Source: Clostridia bacterium | Lineage (GTDB): Bacteria; Bacillota; Clostridia; Oscillospirales; Acutalibacteraceae | DNA: 57,226 bases | Assembly (NCBI GenBank): GCA_017414965.1 | Contig: JAFQJL010000022.1 | Location: forward strand, 1 to 57,226 | Direction of reading: 5' to 3' | Program-made: the position numbers and the translations under genes | Notes under the pieces: model-generated | What the model saw: only the letters and a program-made list of their open reading frames with translations | What the model was told of the DNA's origin: nothing | The model's database searches: none | Shown: piece by piece, positions 51,601-57,226 of the stretch | Numbering within the stretch: the first letter of the stretch is position 1 | How the letters are laid out: each line of letters begins with the position of its first letter

Positions 51601-51630
51601 AAAAAGAAGAAGGAAACCGAGCAGAACTGA
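45679..51630 (+). CDS. giant sortase-anchored surface protein: vWA domain plus pilin-isopeptide repeats
   Basis: A 1983-aa exported protein. Signal peptide at 1-32 (hydrophobic ISIVLSIALLMTCLPLTVFAADA). A vWA domain follows with MIDAS motif DLSNS at 121-125. From about residue 867 come two Cna-B/SpaA-like modules, then from about 1125 six modules of about 130 residues like the Spy0128/FctA pilin-isopeptide family ('GEFSFEI', 'TYDPATYKVTVSVTD', 'FVNTY'), each with Lys and Asn/Glu able to form an isopeptide bond. Residues 1894-1942 are a Pro/Lys/Glu wall-spanning segment; APDTG (1944-1948), a hydrophobic helix and KKKK tail form the sortase signal. Likely a pilus-tip or host/matrix adhesin. No sortase gene is in the window. 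Confidence 0.93.
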   Translation: MNTKFRISKKLISIVLSIALLMTCLPLTVFAADAPAFNRMVDASTMDNWTHYFDPTNADTSNAGGVWSDKSVFTDASAFADAGVTMIDDGKNFLTALSAIAANKEIKGYSTVPTDTVFVLDLSNSMSAASVTQLVNATNKAIADLQNTNQNNRVGVVLYSGGNSSAAVGYNAAVTRLLPIDRYTTTAQNGAFINYAGYSGGQVSVNSRVSGTNPSAVFGSKSHSGATYIQAGLWEAYQMFNSLPDSDIVIGANNWQTGQYRMPIVVLMSDGAPTFGTTNFANVGNANVGNGNDTNITAGQSFLVQLTASYIKNRIENKYQIHAEKGAGRSLFYTLGFNITADNNPNSVTSGDVAYSVLNPDASTITDSLWSTYGATTGNMSVRVKNRNGNHSNVSIAKNSYATSKSYVDEYFAASGTGLQDAFSSIVDEIILQSRYYPTHLEGGSPDFAGYVDFVDTLGEFMEVKHVNGVLLGDVLYDGHMMASKLADTSEGGLGTVENPTALGNEFIRAVRTRLGIASVADAQALVRRAFDDGQLRYRSATDWSNYIAWFGKADDSYAGFYDEDGTEAVPADAVYINRSYGFLGETFGSIKNSDMMYMSVRVRENIETGEQTVLWSIPAALVPMVTYAVSLTGTSVDLATDVSVSIENVDTVSPIRLLYETGLRSDLNEFNITRITGKSIHDSQISDERHLAADGHTRLFWNNSYDITAASHDQHKTAVVEFTPNKENERFYYTFDSVVYKKSGNDYVIVPQAETPSENGEYYHRRYIFRQGVTTPIFLYERMSAASIRAAVQHGWQASFENLQHQTVGAWVVPEGTPARELTMYDAEKAVNTTNSAHMVFHPYLTEHNNTYYVDMNLGNNGLLQVTPATGIKISKTIDVYETGTSDTFRFRVTASASGNFDSWITALDQTPTGAATTATFRNGVYEFEMRRDQTLWITGLPAGTTYTVEEISDNADYKIKSVHVNGLATGTVATGTIAQYLIDDVDFVNTAIGEGDLVITKQVVDENGQPVDINDAVTFTAQVALTTASGAPVSGTFESSNGTLTVPATGRFSVTLTAGESFVLRGLAEETRYTVTETAIPIGFRLNASASSLTGAIDSATNDQALIVNTYAPTAIDGESVGVLITKEISGNRTHWIAGERYTFTLARADGTVVASDSIEASDNEKHLRFSLENEPFSAAGTYYYRITEATGTQGGITYDTAPRRFAVVVADSDMDGDLEIVQVTNAGLTTVSGNWLVTANFNNIYAPTGTASATVNIQKVLAGHALSGYQFALYDADPIVDADANEIVRSGLTNSHGEASISLSYAAIDAGRTFTYYLAEVNAGQTIHNIAYATTVYPVTVIVHDNLDGTISTETLIENLPAGTIYPTFENTYIPSQSDYVSISGRKEIAGNRVLNEGEFSFEITAETAGAPMPATTVVTNGVGGSFAFPDIEFADEHKNRTFVYVISEKSDAPIGGFTYDPATYKVTVSVTDNASYITAAVTKIEKITDAGTTDVEDIEFVNTYAIVHKAQIDVSGTKLLTGKTLQDGEFSFEIAAQTAGAPMPAASTVTNNNAGEFSFGKITFGESGTFVYTITEAAGADSRYTYDPAVYTLTVTVTDDSQGTLTAVTALRKDGFASGEIVFHNGFVPTEIPYDLHVDFGGSKELTGRPLVEGEFEFALVNAINGEQLGEVVANAADGTFRFPPIALASTGIHHYKIVELIGDKGGVTYDTSSYHIRLEVTLEADGDLVVSKAQLYKGVVSTELVGDVLTEVTTYEDITDGGAIVFHNHYEVAANEAILIGNKTLVGRDLEADEFLFELYDNAGTKLETVSHAADGGFAFSALAIESAGEYVYTIREVIGEDETVAYDDIAVTVTITATDDLEGNLRLAYAYAKGAETPDGIAFVNTYTAPTPVPDPKPEPKPDPKPEPKPVPKPDPEPAPEVEPEPQPQPAPKPDYEAPDTGDHANLGLWFALLFVSGGTLFGTTLLSKKKKETEQN
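49051..51360 (+). repeat. six diverged pilin-isopeptide modules (protein-level repeats)
   Basis: Modules begin near 49051, 49444, 49827, 50221, 50599 and 51024, each about 380-425 bp. Proteins share Lys-x-(L/I)xG starts, GEFxFE, TYD and FVNTY ends; DNA identity is partial (modules 3 and 4 share ETAGAPMPA/QTAGAPMPA), consistent with old duplication. Confidence 0.75.
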
Positions 51631-51644
51631 TTGTCTCCCATAAC

Positions 51645-51677
51645 AAAATCCCCCTGCTTTCTGCAGGGGGATTTTTC
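51645..51677 (+). terminator. terminator of surface-protein gene
   Basis: AAATCCCCCTGC-TTTCT-GCAGGGGGATTT followed by TT. Confidence 0.88.
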
Positions 51678-51906
51678 TGTAAAAAAAGCATTGACAATTA
51701 TTTTTGTAGATCCCTTCCCGAAGAATCGGAGCTGGAATTGTACGACATTTGTTTTTTATTTCACAAACCGACGACCGTTGGTGCCGCCGGTGATTACGCA
51801 TACAGTTTTCATCGTCTTCTCTAAATAGCGTTTATTGCCTTGAGCGCTTGCTCTATGGATTTATACACGATAATCGATGCATTTGCAATGCTTTGCCGCA
51901 AACCAC

Positions 51907-52779
51907 TTACTTATGCGCCAGTTGTTTCCATTCGGACGGGGTCATGTTGCACTCGCGTTTGAACACTCGCGCAAAATATTGCGGATTTTCAAAGGAAAGT
52001 CTGGCCGCAATCTGCGTGACGTTTAGCTGCTCGTCTCGCAACAGTTCCTTGGCACGCTCCATTCGTTTCGCCATTGCAAAAGAGGCAAGGCTGGTGCCGG
52101 TGTGCTCGCGGAAAAGGCGGCTCAAAAAACTTTTGCTGTACCCGAACGCACGGCAGATCTCGTCGATTCGGACATTCTCCTCGCACCGACTGGTTATATA
52201 CTCCTTTACCGCCGACACCAACGGTTGTTCCTCCACAACCGGCGGCACGACCGCCGCGTCCGTGTTTTTTTCCGCCGAACGAAGCAGGTAGATCAGCAAC
52301 TGCTCCATATAACTTTTGATGAGCTGCTCGCTTCCCAGCGGCGCATCCTTTTTGCGTTTCAGCTGGCGCAGATCGAAATTGTTTTTGGGAATGTCATAGC
52401 TTCGCTCCGCTTCCTCTATGATGCAAGACAGCAGGCTTTTATGCACCCGTCCGATCTTGGTGCAAAACCGCTCGAAATACTGCATACAAAGCGAGGAAGA
52501 CACAAACGAAATGACGAAAAAGTTCGGCGCGGACTCGAAAGCGCGGATGGTATGAAATTCGTTGGGGCGGTGAAAAACGATCTCGCCCTGTGAGAGAACG
52601 ATCTCCTCGCCGTCGCGCGTGACAGACACGCTACCCTTATCCACATAGACCATTTCCCAAAAATCGTGGCGCTCGCCGTCAAAGACGAAGCCTTTGCCCA
52701 CCTCGTAATAGTGAATGGTCACGATCTTGGTGATATCCACCACCGTTTTCGGTCGTGTTTTGATATATCCTTTTTCCAA
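51907..52779 (-). CDS. AraC-family transcription regulator
   Basis: A 290-aa regulator. The N-terminal cupin-like sensing part (HDFWEMVYVDKGSVSVTRDGEEIVLSQGEIVFHRPNEFHTI) is followed by the C-terminal double helix-turn-helix (IDEICRAFGYSKSFLSRLFREHTGTSLASF and LNVTQIAARLSFENPQYFARVFKRECNMTPSEW). TTG at 52779 is preferred, with GGGAGGGG just upstream; a GTG at 52800 and an ATG overlap that site. Divergent from the TIM-barrel isomerase gene it probably controls. Confidence 0.85.
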   Translation of the reverse strand: MEKGYIKTRPKTVVDITKIVTIHYYEVGKGFVFDGERHDFWEMVYVDKGSVSVTRDGEEIVLSQGEIVFHRPNEFHTIRAFESAPNFFVISFVSSSLCMQYFERFCTKIGRVHKSLLSCIIEEAERSYDIPKNNFDLRQLKRKKDAPLGSEQLIKSYMEQLLIYLLRSAEKNTDAAVVPPVVEEQPLVSAVKEYITSRCEENVRIDEICRAFGYSKSFLSRLFREHTGTSLASFAMAKRMERAKELLRDEQLNVTQIAARLSFENPQYFARVFKRECNMTPSEWKQLAHK

Positions 52780-52830
52780 AACAGCCCCTCCCATATACAC
52801 GATAATGAACGGATCGAACGCGAAAATGAC

Positions 52831-52859
52831 TGTTCAAAAGTGTACCCTCTTACTATAAT
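52831..52859 (+). promoter_or_regulatory. promoter of isomerase gene
   Basis: TGTTCA, 17 bp, TATAAT. The poor -35 suggests activation, for example by the divergent AraC protein. Confidence 0.5.
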
Positions 52860-52898
52860 AATAACAGGAACATCAACATTATGCAAGGAGGATTTCAC

Positions 52899-53741
52899 AT
52901 GAAAAAGGGCATTAGCATTTGGTCGTTTCCGGCAGGGACGCTGGCCGAAAACTTCGCACTGGCCGCCGATGCGGGATTTGACGGCGTAGAGGTGTCGCTG
53001 GACGAAAAGGACAGCGAGATCACGCTTGCCTCCACCGAAAAGGAGTTGCTGGCGGTCAAAAATCTGGCGAAAGAAAGCGGCATCGAGCTTTACAGCGTTG
53101 CCAGCGGTCTGTATTGGTCGTATTTCTTAAACGACGCCGACGACACCGTTCGCGGCAAAGCACAAGATATTGTAAAAAAGCAGTTGGAAACCGCGGCGAT
53201 TCTCGGCTGTGACTCGATTCTTGTCATTCCCGGCTGTGTAAACGCCGAGTTTGCCGCGCCCGGCAAGGTGATGGATTATGAAACCTGCTACCAGCGCAGT
53301 CTGGAATCCATCTGCAAGGTCAAGCAGTTTGCCGAGGAATACAAGGTAAACATCGGTTTGGAAAACGTCTGGAACAAGTTCCTTCTTTCTCCGATGGAAA
53401 TGCGCGATTTTATCGACAAAGTCGGCAGCGATTACGTGGGCAGTTATCTCGACATCGGCAACACGCTTGCCAATGGGTATCCGGAACATTGGATCCGCAC
53501 TTTGGGCAACCGTATCAAAAAGGTGCATTTTAAAGACTATCGCGTAGAAGCCGGCGGACTGCACGGCTTTGTGGATCTGCTGGCCGGCGACGTGAATTAT
53601 CCGGCGGTAATGGCGGAGTTAGAGAAGATCGGCTACGACGGCTGGGTATCCGCCGAAATGATCCCCCATTATAAATATCACACCGAAACGATCATATACA
53701 ACACCTCTAACGCTATGGATCGTATTTTAGGGAGGAAATAA
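52899..53741 (+). CDS. sugar phosphate isomerase/epimerase (AP endonuclease 2 TIM-barrel family)
   Basis: A 280-aa protein of the xylose-isomerase-like TIM-barrel fold. KKGISIWSFPAG opens strand 1; LGCDSILVIPG, IGLENVWNKFLLSP (metal-binding Glu) and VGSYLDIGNTLANGYPEHWIRTLGNRIKKVHFKDYR (Asp, His ligands) and WVSAEMIP (final Glu) form the expected divalent-metal site. Similar to hexulose-6-phosphate isomerases and L-ribulose-5-phosphate 3-epimerases (UlaE/SgbU). ATG at 52899 follows AAGGAGG. Confidence 0.85.
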   Translation: MKKGISIWSFPAGTLAENFALAADAGFDGVEVSLDEKDSEITLASTEKELLAVKNLAKESGIELYSVASGLYWSYFLNDADDTVRGKAQDIVKKQLETAAILGCDSILVIPGCVNAEFAAPGKVMDYETCYQRSLESICKVKQFAEEYKVNIGLENVWNKFLLSPMEMRDFIDKVGSDYVGSYLDIGNTLANGYPEHWIRTLGNRIKKVHFKDYRVEAGGLHGFVDLLAGDVNYPAVMAELEKIGYDGWVSAEMIPHYKYHTETIIYNTSNAMDRILGRK

Positions 53742-53789
53742 GGTCCGTTTATCGGCTGTGAACCGGCGTTTTGCTAAACAATCGCACAT

Positions 53790-53828
53790 AAAAAAGAGGA
53801 GTGGACACCCGTCCACTCCTCTTTTTAT
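53790..53828. terminator. bidirectional terminator
   Basis: AAAAAGAGGAGTGGAC-ACCC-GTCCACTCCTCTTTTT; serves the isomerase and the convergent HAD gene. Confidence 0.9.
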
Positions 53829-54547
53829 TACATCAGCGGTTTGACGACCGCAGGAAAATCCAAATAGTTGTCGATCGTCAGGTAAGGAAAATCCGATTGA
53901 TAGACCGACTCGTCGTTGCCGCCCAAGCCGTAATCGTCGCCGATATACACAACCTCGTCGTGCGACAAACCGTTTTCCTTGCAATATTGATCCAGCGCAT
54001 GGTATTTGTCATACGGCTTCGGCGCCATATCAAAGGACGAAGAACCGCCCACAAACACGCAATAATCGTCAAACGTGTTCACCACGTCTTGATAAATTTT
54101 CCGCCGTTTTGACCGATCCGGATCAAAGGCCAGTTTGTCCTCCTGCTTGGCTTTTGTGCCAAGAATCGGGAAGGTCACGCAGCCGGACGGATGAAATTCC
54201 ACCGCCTCGCCCGCGTACTCCGTAAACCCGTATTTTCGGCGCAGCGCGTCAATCTTCTCGGCGATCTGCTGCCGGTCGCAATCCACGGTCGTATCTCGCA
54301 CAAGCTCGATGGTTTTGGTTTGGGCGCTATACACGCCAACCTGCATACCATAGTTGCCGATAATATCAATGGGGAACTGCTCCAACTGGTTAAAAATTCG
54401 TATAACCTGTCCGGCACCCACCATCAACAACTTATATTTTTCAGAAAGCTTCAGGAGCAACTCGCGGTATTCGCGGCTTAACGGCGTTTTGTGTTGCGTC
54501 AGCGTGCCGTCCAAATCCATGGCGATCACTTTCACGTTTTCATACAT
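53828..54547 (-). CDS. HAD-IIB phosphatase, phosphomannomutase-like
   Basis: A 239-aa HAD-IIB protein. Catalytic D11/D13 in AMDLDGTL; the C-terminal block KPYDKYHALDQYC ... VVYIGDDYGLGGNDESVYQSDFPYLTI resembles eukaryotic phosphomannomutase ('GGND' loop), and the N-terminal LLMVGAGQVIRIFNQL fits the sugar-phosphatase/PMM cap family. It overlaps the upstream glycerol-1-phosphate dehydrogenase gene by 8 nt, so they are coupled. Substrate unknown: a sugar or glycerol phosphate is likely. Confidence 0.8.
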   Translation of the reverse strand: MYENVKVIAMDLDGTLTQHKTPLSREYRELLLKLSEKYKLLMVGAGQVIRIFNQLEQFPIDIIGNYGMQVGVYSAQTKTIELVRDTTVDCDRQQIAEKIDALRRKYGFTEYAGEAVEFHPSGCVTFPILGTKAKQEDKLAFDPDRSKRRKIYQDVVNTFDDYCVFVGGSSSFDMAPKPYDKYHALDQYCKENGLSHDEVVYIGDDYGLGGNDESVYQSDFPYLTIDNYLDFPAVVKPLM

Positions 54548-55805
54548 CGCTTTGTCCCCCCAAATCTGCGTTCATCCACAGCACCGTGTAGCGATCCTTC
54601 AAATCCTTCGCGTATGCCACGGCGTCGGCGATCTTTTTCTCACCGTACAGATCGTAGAAATCCTGCATATCGATCTCCGCCAGCGCCAGCATCCGTTTGA
54701 TCTCGTCAGCCGACGGCATCTCGGCCAGAATGCGACGGATCTCCGCTTCGTGCTCGCGGTAGATCGGCAGGCGATCCTCTTCGTAACGCCCGATTTTCCG
54801 CTGCAGCTCCATACAGCCGTCGGCAACCTCTTTGTACAAGGCTCTCATGCGAGCTTCGTACTGCTGTCGATCGAAGCGGCGCGTCTCCTGCGGAAACGGC
54901 GCGGCCAATAGTTTCTCGCGAATTTCCGCCGTGACGACCGTGGAGTACGCAACGTCCAAGCCGTGAGGGAAATACGCCGTATGGTCGATGATGCCGGTGA
55001 TCTCGAAAAAGTGCGACAAGTGATGCTCGCTGCCCGATGCCGGACGCGAGGAGCCGGCGAAGCTCATCAAAATGCCGATAACCACCAACGCTTCCATCAG
55101 GGCGCGGACGCTGTCCTCATCCCGCTTCAAAATACCCTCGGCGGTCGCCAGCGTCTGCTGGATTTGGGCAAAGGTGAGGTCGTAGATGTAGTCGCAGAAG
55201 TATTCGCCGTTGACACAACGGCTCAATTTCCAGTCATTCAGCGCCGAAAACTTGCCGATGACGTCGCCGTAGCCCGCCTTGATCATCTCCATCGGCGCGT
55301 TTTTCAGCACGTCGACATCCGCGACGATCGCGCGGGGCAGACCGGACGGATAGGTGACCTTCATTCCATCGGTGATCATCGCCGCGCCGTCGGAAGCGTA
55401 GCCGTCCATCGAGGGCGCGGTGGCCACCACGATGTACGGCACGCCGCTTTGGTGGGATACGTATTTGCACAGGTCCTGAATGACACCCGAGCCGATGCCG
55501 ACGATCAGGTCTGCGTTGGCGAGGTTGTCGGTCACGGTTGCGATCGCCGCTTCGTTGGGGACCAGCACCTCCGCACCGCTAAAGATCACCCGCTTGACCG
55601 TCTTGTCGGCGAGTGCGGCGACCGTCGCGTCGCCGGCGGCGGCGAAAGTGTTTTCATCGGCAACGATTACCATATCGCGGTAGGGGCGACAAATATCGCC
55701 CAGCCGACGAATCGCGTTTTTCTCGATGTACACGTATTCGATATCGCAGGTGTGCGTTTTTCCGCAAGAGCACGCCACACCGGCGAGTAGTTTGTTGATA
55801 TCCAA
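54540..55805 (-). CDS. sn-glycerol-1-phosphate dehydrogenase (AraM/EgsA-like)
   Basis: A 421-aa NAD(P)-dependent enzyme of the iron-containing alcohol dehydrogenase superfamily, G1PDH/AraM branch. GIGSGVIQDLCKYVSHQSGVPYIVVATAPSMDGYASDGAAM is the nucleotide/metal region; GSEHHLSHFFE and HGLDVAYSTV hold metal-ligand His residues. It reduces dihydroxyacetone phosphate to sn-glycerol-1-phosphate. TTG at 55805 follows AAAGGAGG; good promoter upstream. In Bacillus the homologue araM sits with a HAD phosphatase (araL) in the arabinose operon; here the partner is the HAD-IIB protein. Confidence 0.88.
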   Translation of the reverse strand: MDINKLLAGVACSCGKTHTCDIEYVYIEKNAIRRLGDICRPYRDMVIVADENTFAAAGDATVAALADKTVKRVIFSGAEVLVPNEAAIATVTDNLANADLIVGIGSGVIQDLCKYVSHQSGVPYIVVATAPSMDGYASDGAAMITDGMKVTYPSGLPRAIVADVDVLKNAPMEMIKAGYGDVIGKFSALNDWKLSRCVNGEYFCDYIYDLTFAQIQQTLATAEGILKRDEDSVRALMEALVVIGILMSFAGSSRPASGSEHHLSHFFEITGIIDHTAYFPHGLDVAYSTVVTAEIREKLLAAPFPQETRRFDRQQYEARMRALYKEVADGCMELQRKIGRYEEDRLPIYREHEAEIRRILAEMPSADEIKRMLALAEIDMQDFYDLYGEKKIADAVAYAKDLKDRYTVLWMNADLGGQSDV

Positions 55806-55839
55806 GGAACTTCCTCCTTTGCTCGATCAATCTGCTTGC

Positions 55840-55868
55840 ATTATACTCTGTATAGCCGAATAAATCAA
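55840..55868 (-). promoter_or_regulatory. promoter of glycerol-1-phosphate dehydrogenase operon
   Basis: Minus-strand TTGATT, 17 bp, TATAAT. Confidence 0.8.
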
Positions 55869-55941
55869 CGGTTTTTCAAGAAAATATGTATATATAAAAG
55901 CGGCGGGACTTGTAAAAAGAATAGAGGAATGAGGTATAATA

Positions 55942-55993
55942 GGGCAAACCACCTAAAACCCGCATAAACACTAGGGTTTTTGCTGGTTTGCCC
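55942..55993. repeat. compound inverted repeat at composition change (possible attachment site)
   Basis: GGGCAAACCA (55942-55951) and TGGTTTGCCC (55984-55993) are a perfect outer dyad, with AAAACCC (55955-55961) and GGGTTTT (55974-55980) inside. A related AGGGTTTTCGGCGGTTT follows near 56018. Sequence to the right becomes AT-rich. Could be a recombinase site or a hairpin; the 314-bp spacer 55806-56119 contains no gene. Confidence 0.4.
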
Positions 55994-56040
55994 CATTGAA
56001 CGCAAGGGCGTCAAAATAGGGTTTTCGGCGGTTTTTATAC

Positions 56041-56079
56041 ATAACAAAAGCGAGGTGAAATTCACCTCGCTTTTGTTAT
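56041..56079. terminator. bidirectional terminator-like palindrome
   Basis: Perfect 19-bp arms ATAACAAAAGCGAGGTGAA / TTCACCTCGCTTTTGTTAT around a single A. Serves the minus-strand lipoprotein operon. Confidence 0.75.
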
Positions 56080-56119
56080 GCCTTTACAACCTGTGTGTCG
56101 TTTATAACACTCGCTTCAA

Positions 56120-56617
56120 TTATTCTACTAATGTAATACCTGTGGAGTTGCCCGCGCGCAAATGATAACCATCCATAGGATACAATTCGACAGAAGTTAT
56201 ACTTGAAAATTCACTGCTTAGTTTTCCAATAAATTTAATTTTATCTCCAACATAAAGTTGAAGTTTCATTCCGCTATCAACTTGAATCCGGAAAGTAATG
56301 TAAATACTATCATCAATAGTAATGTTATAATAATCGCATGCATACTGATAATCACTTGTTTTGCTTTCGCTGTCATCACAAGAGAATGCAGTAACTGTTC
56401 CAGTTCCTGAAATTATAGCATTCTTTATAACATTGTTTGGATTATCGCGGGTCGGCTCTTGGTTATACAACTCAATAATCTTTTTGCTTGTTAGCTGATG
56501 TACGCTACCATCGGTATACTGTACCTTATATTTTGCACCCGAACCACTACAACCACAAAAGCTGCAGAAAAGCGCAAGTACCAACAAAGAACACACCATA
56601 ATTTTTAACTTTTTCAT
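56120..56617 (-). CDS. putative lipoprotein of unknown function
   Basis: A 165-aa exported protein. Lys-rich start and hydrophobic stretch (KIMVCSLLVLALFCSF) end at a lipobox-like CGC (Cys23 region), followed by SGSGAKYKV. The rest is polar and beta-rich (VQYTDGSVHQLTSKKI, YVGDKIKFIGKL), with a short OB-like feel, but no family is recognised. AT-rich codon use unlike the rest of the window. Follows the membrane-protein gene by 1 nt; both probably belong to one operon. Confidence 0.65.
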   Translation of the reverse strand: MKKLKIMVCSLLVLALFCSFCGCSGSGAKYKVQYTDGSVHQLTSKKIIELYNQEPTRDNPNNVIKNAIISGTGTVTAFSCDDSESKTSDYQYACDYYNITIDDSIYITFRIQVDSGMKLQLYVGDKIKFIGKLSSEFSSITSVELYPMDGYHLRAGNSTGITLVE

Positions 56618-56618
56618 T

Positions 56619-57080
56619 TTATTTACCTCCTATTTTAAACATCGCAGATGTTTTAATTTGATATTTTACCTCAAGCCCGTCATCGTGACTATATGTCCAA
56701 GATATTATATAATTTTCATTTTCTTTTTCTATCGTTCCCATGCTCACAGTTGTAAGAGACATATATGTATAAAGTGATTCATCGAAACCGAGTTTCTTAT
56801 TTGTAGACTTTATTGCCTCAATCGCCTTGGCTTGCATTTGCAAGTGCCATGATTTTTGAAAGCTTGTCATATCATTAAGGGCAACTTGAGAACTCTTTGT
56901 ATCTATTTTAAAATAGTTGTTTCCTGTGCTTATTTCTCCAGCAATCGATAATGCCTCGTCTTCTATGCGTTTAAATCGTGCATATTCTGAAACGGTAAAA
57001 AATAAAACAACACAAGAAATTAAAACTACCAATATCGCTACGAACACTATAAACAGTTTACTTTTGAAAAAACTTTGCAT
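56619..57080 (-). CDS. putative single-pass membrane protein
   Basis: A 153-aa protein with an N-terminal membrane segment (about residues 9-29, LFIVFVAILVVLISCVVLFF) and an extracytoplasmic alpha/beta domain of about 120 residues. No family is recognised. The ATG at 57080 follows AGAGGTG; an in-frame GTG 12 nt upstream overlaps that site. AT-rich, same operon as the lipoprotein. Confidence 0.6.
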   Translation of the reverse strand: MQSFFKSKLFIVFVAILVVLISCVVLFFTVSEYARFKRIEDEALSIAGEISTGNNYFKIDTKSSQVALNDMTSFQKSWHLQMQAKAIEAIKSTNKKLGFDESLYTYMSLTTVSMGTIEKENENYIISWTYSHDDGLEVKYQIKTSAMFKIGGK

Positions 57081-57094
57081 AATATTTTGCACCT

Positions 57095-57226
57095 CTATTG
57101 TTTAATTAACCTCTCAAATTCTTCATACATTTTTATTGCTTTTTCTTTAGGGATTTTGGAAGCAGGTAAATCTGCGTAATCCTCGCATAAGAAAACAAAA
57201 TTTGGAATGCCTTTTAAATCTCCAAA
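57095..57226 (-). CDS. C-terminal part of an unidentified protein (cut by window end)
   Basis: Open frame from the window edge to a TAG at 57095, 43 codons, ending ...KAIKMYEEFERLIKQ. It lies 14 nt upstream of the membrane-protein gene, whose ribosome site directly follows this stop, so it is the upstream member of the same operon. Too short to name. Confidence 0.6.
   Translation of the reverse strand, partial: FGDLKGIPNFVFLCEDYADLPASKIPKEKAIKMYEEFERLIKQ

Noticed and set aside
49870-51801. 643-codon minus-strand frame over the isopeptide repeats
   Set aside because: Shadow frame; it runs through the terminator and has no start signal.

Overview
This is a 57 kb stretch of chromosome from an endospore-forming, Gram-positive Clostridia, most likely an Oscillospiraceae/Ruminococcaceae-type gut anaerobe. 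This rests on moderately GC-rich coding sequence (by eye), strong AGGAGG ribosome sites, sigma-A promoters, sporulation genes (gpr, spoIIP, ricT, whiA, a BofC-like protein), an HPr kinase, a c-di-AMP receptor, a noc-type ParB protein, a lysine riboswitch and a large sortase-anchored surface protein. Most of the window is ordinary housekeeping chromosome; the two ends and a few loci are accessory.

Layout. 1-345: two identical 99-bp copies, 246 bp apart, of a tRNA 3' end plus a hairpin. 448-11512: nitrilase-family hydrolase, DUF4097 protein, aspartase, MATE exporter, DUF898 membrane protein, glutamine synthetase, an NhaC-family carrier under a lysine riboswitch, and an alpha/beta hydrolase. 11553-16421: acyltransferase, YwaF-type membrane protein, class A penicillin-binding protein, small BofC-like protein. 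16418-21587 (minus strand): rsmE, HAD phosphatase, ferredoxin, ricT, holB, darA, queG-like gene and rpsT. 21759-27496: gpr-spoIIP converging on the mnmG-DUF1294-rsmG-noc block. 27601-29869: a 30-codon membrane peptide ORF and two G3E (CobW-type) GTPase genes, one with a His/Cys repeat domain. 29981: tRNA-Ser(GGA). 30202-33960: hprK, ROK kinase, murB, whiA. 34062-37311: wecB, DegT aminotransferase, rfbB (sugar-nucleotide operon). 37365-43693: acyltransferase-like protein, PutP-type symporter, alpha/beta hydrolase, two bacterial microcompartment (BMC) shell proteins without any enzyme partner, DUF4432 epimerase-like protein, zinc-ribbon membrane protein. 43869-51630: a MerR/LuxR-type hybrid regulator, a Cys-rich 128-aa protein and a 1983-aa pilin-like surface protein. 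51907-55805: AraC regulator, TIM-barrel isomerase, phosphomannomutase-like HAD phosphatase and sn-glycerol-1-phosphate dehydrogenase. From about 55.9 kb the sequence turns AT-rich, with a compound inverted repeat followed by a lipoprotein, a membrane protein and a truncated ORF, probably the edge of an acquired element.

The most interesting loci are the orphan BMC pair with altered pore loops, the regulator/Cys-rich protein/giant adhesin locus with dyad-rich promoters, the His-rich G3E GTPase with a second GTPase carrying a YcgQ-like tail, and the possible element boundaries at both ends.
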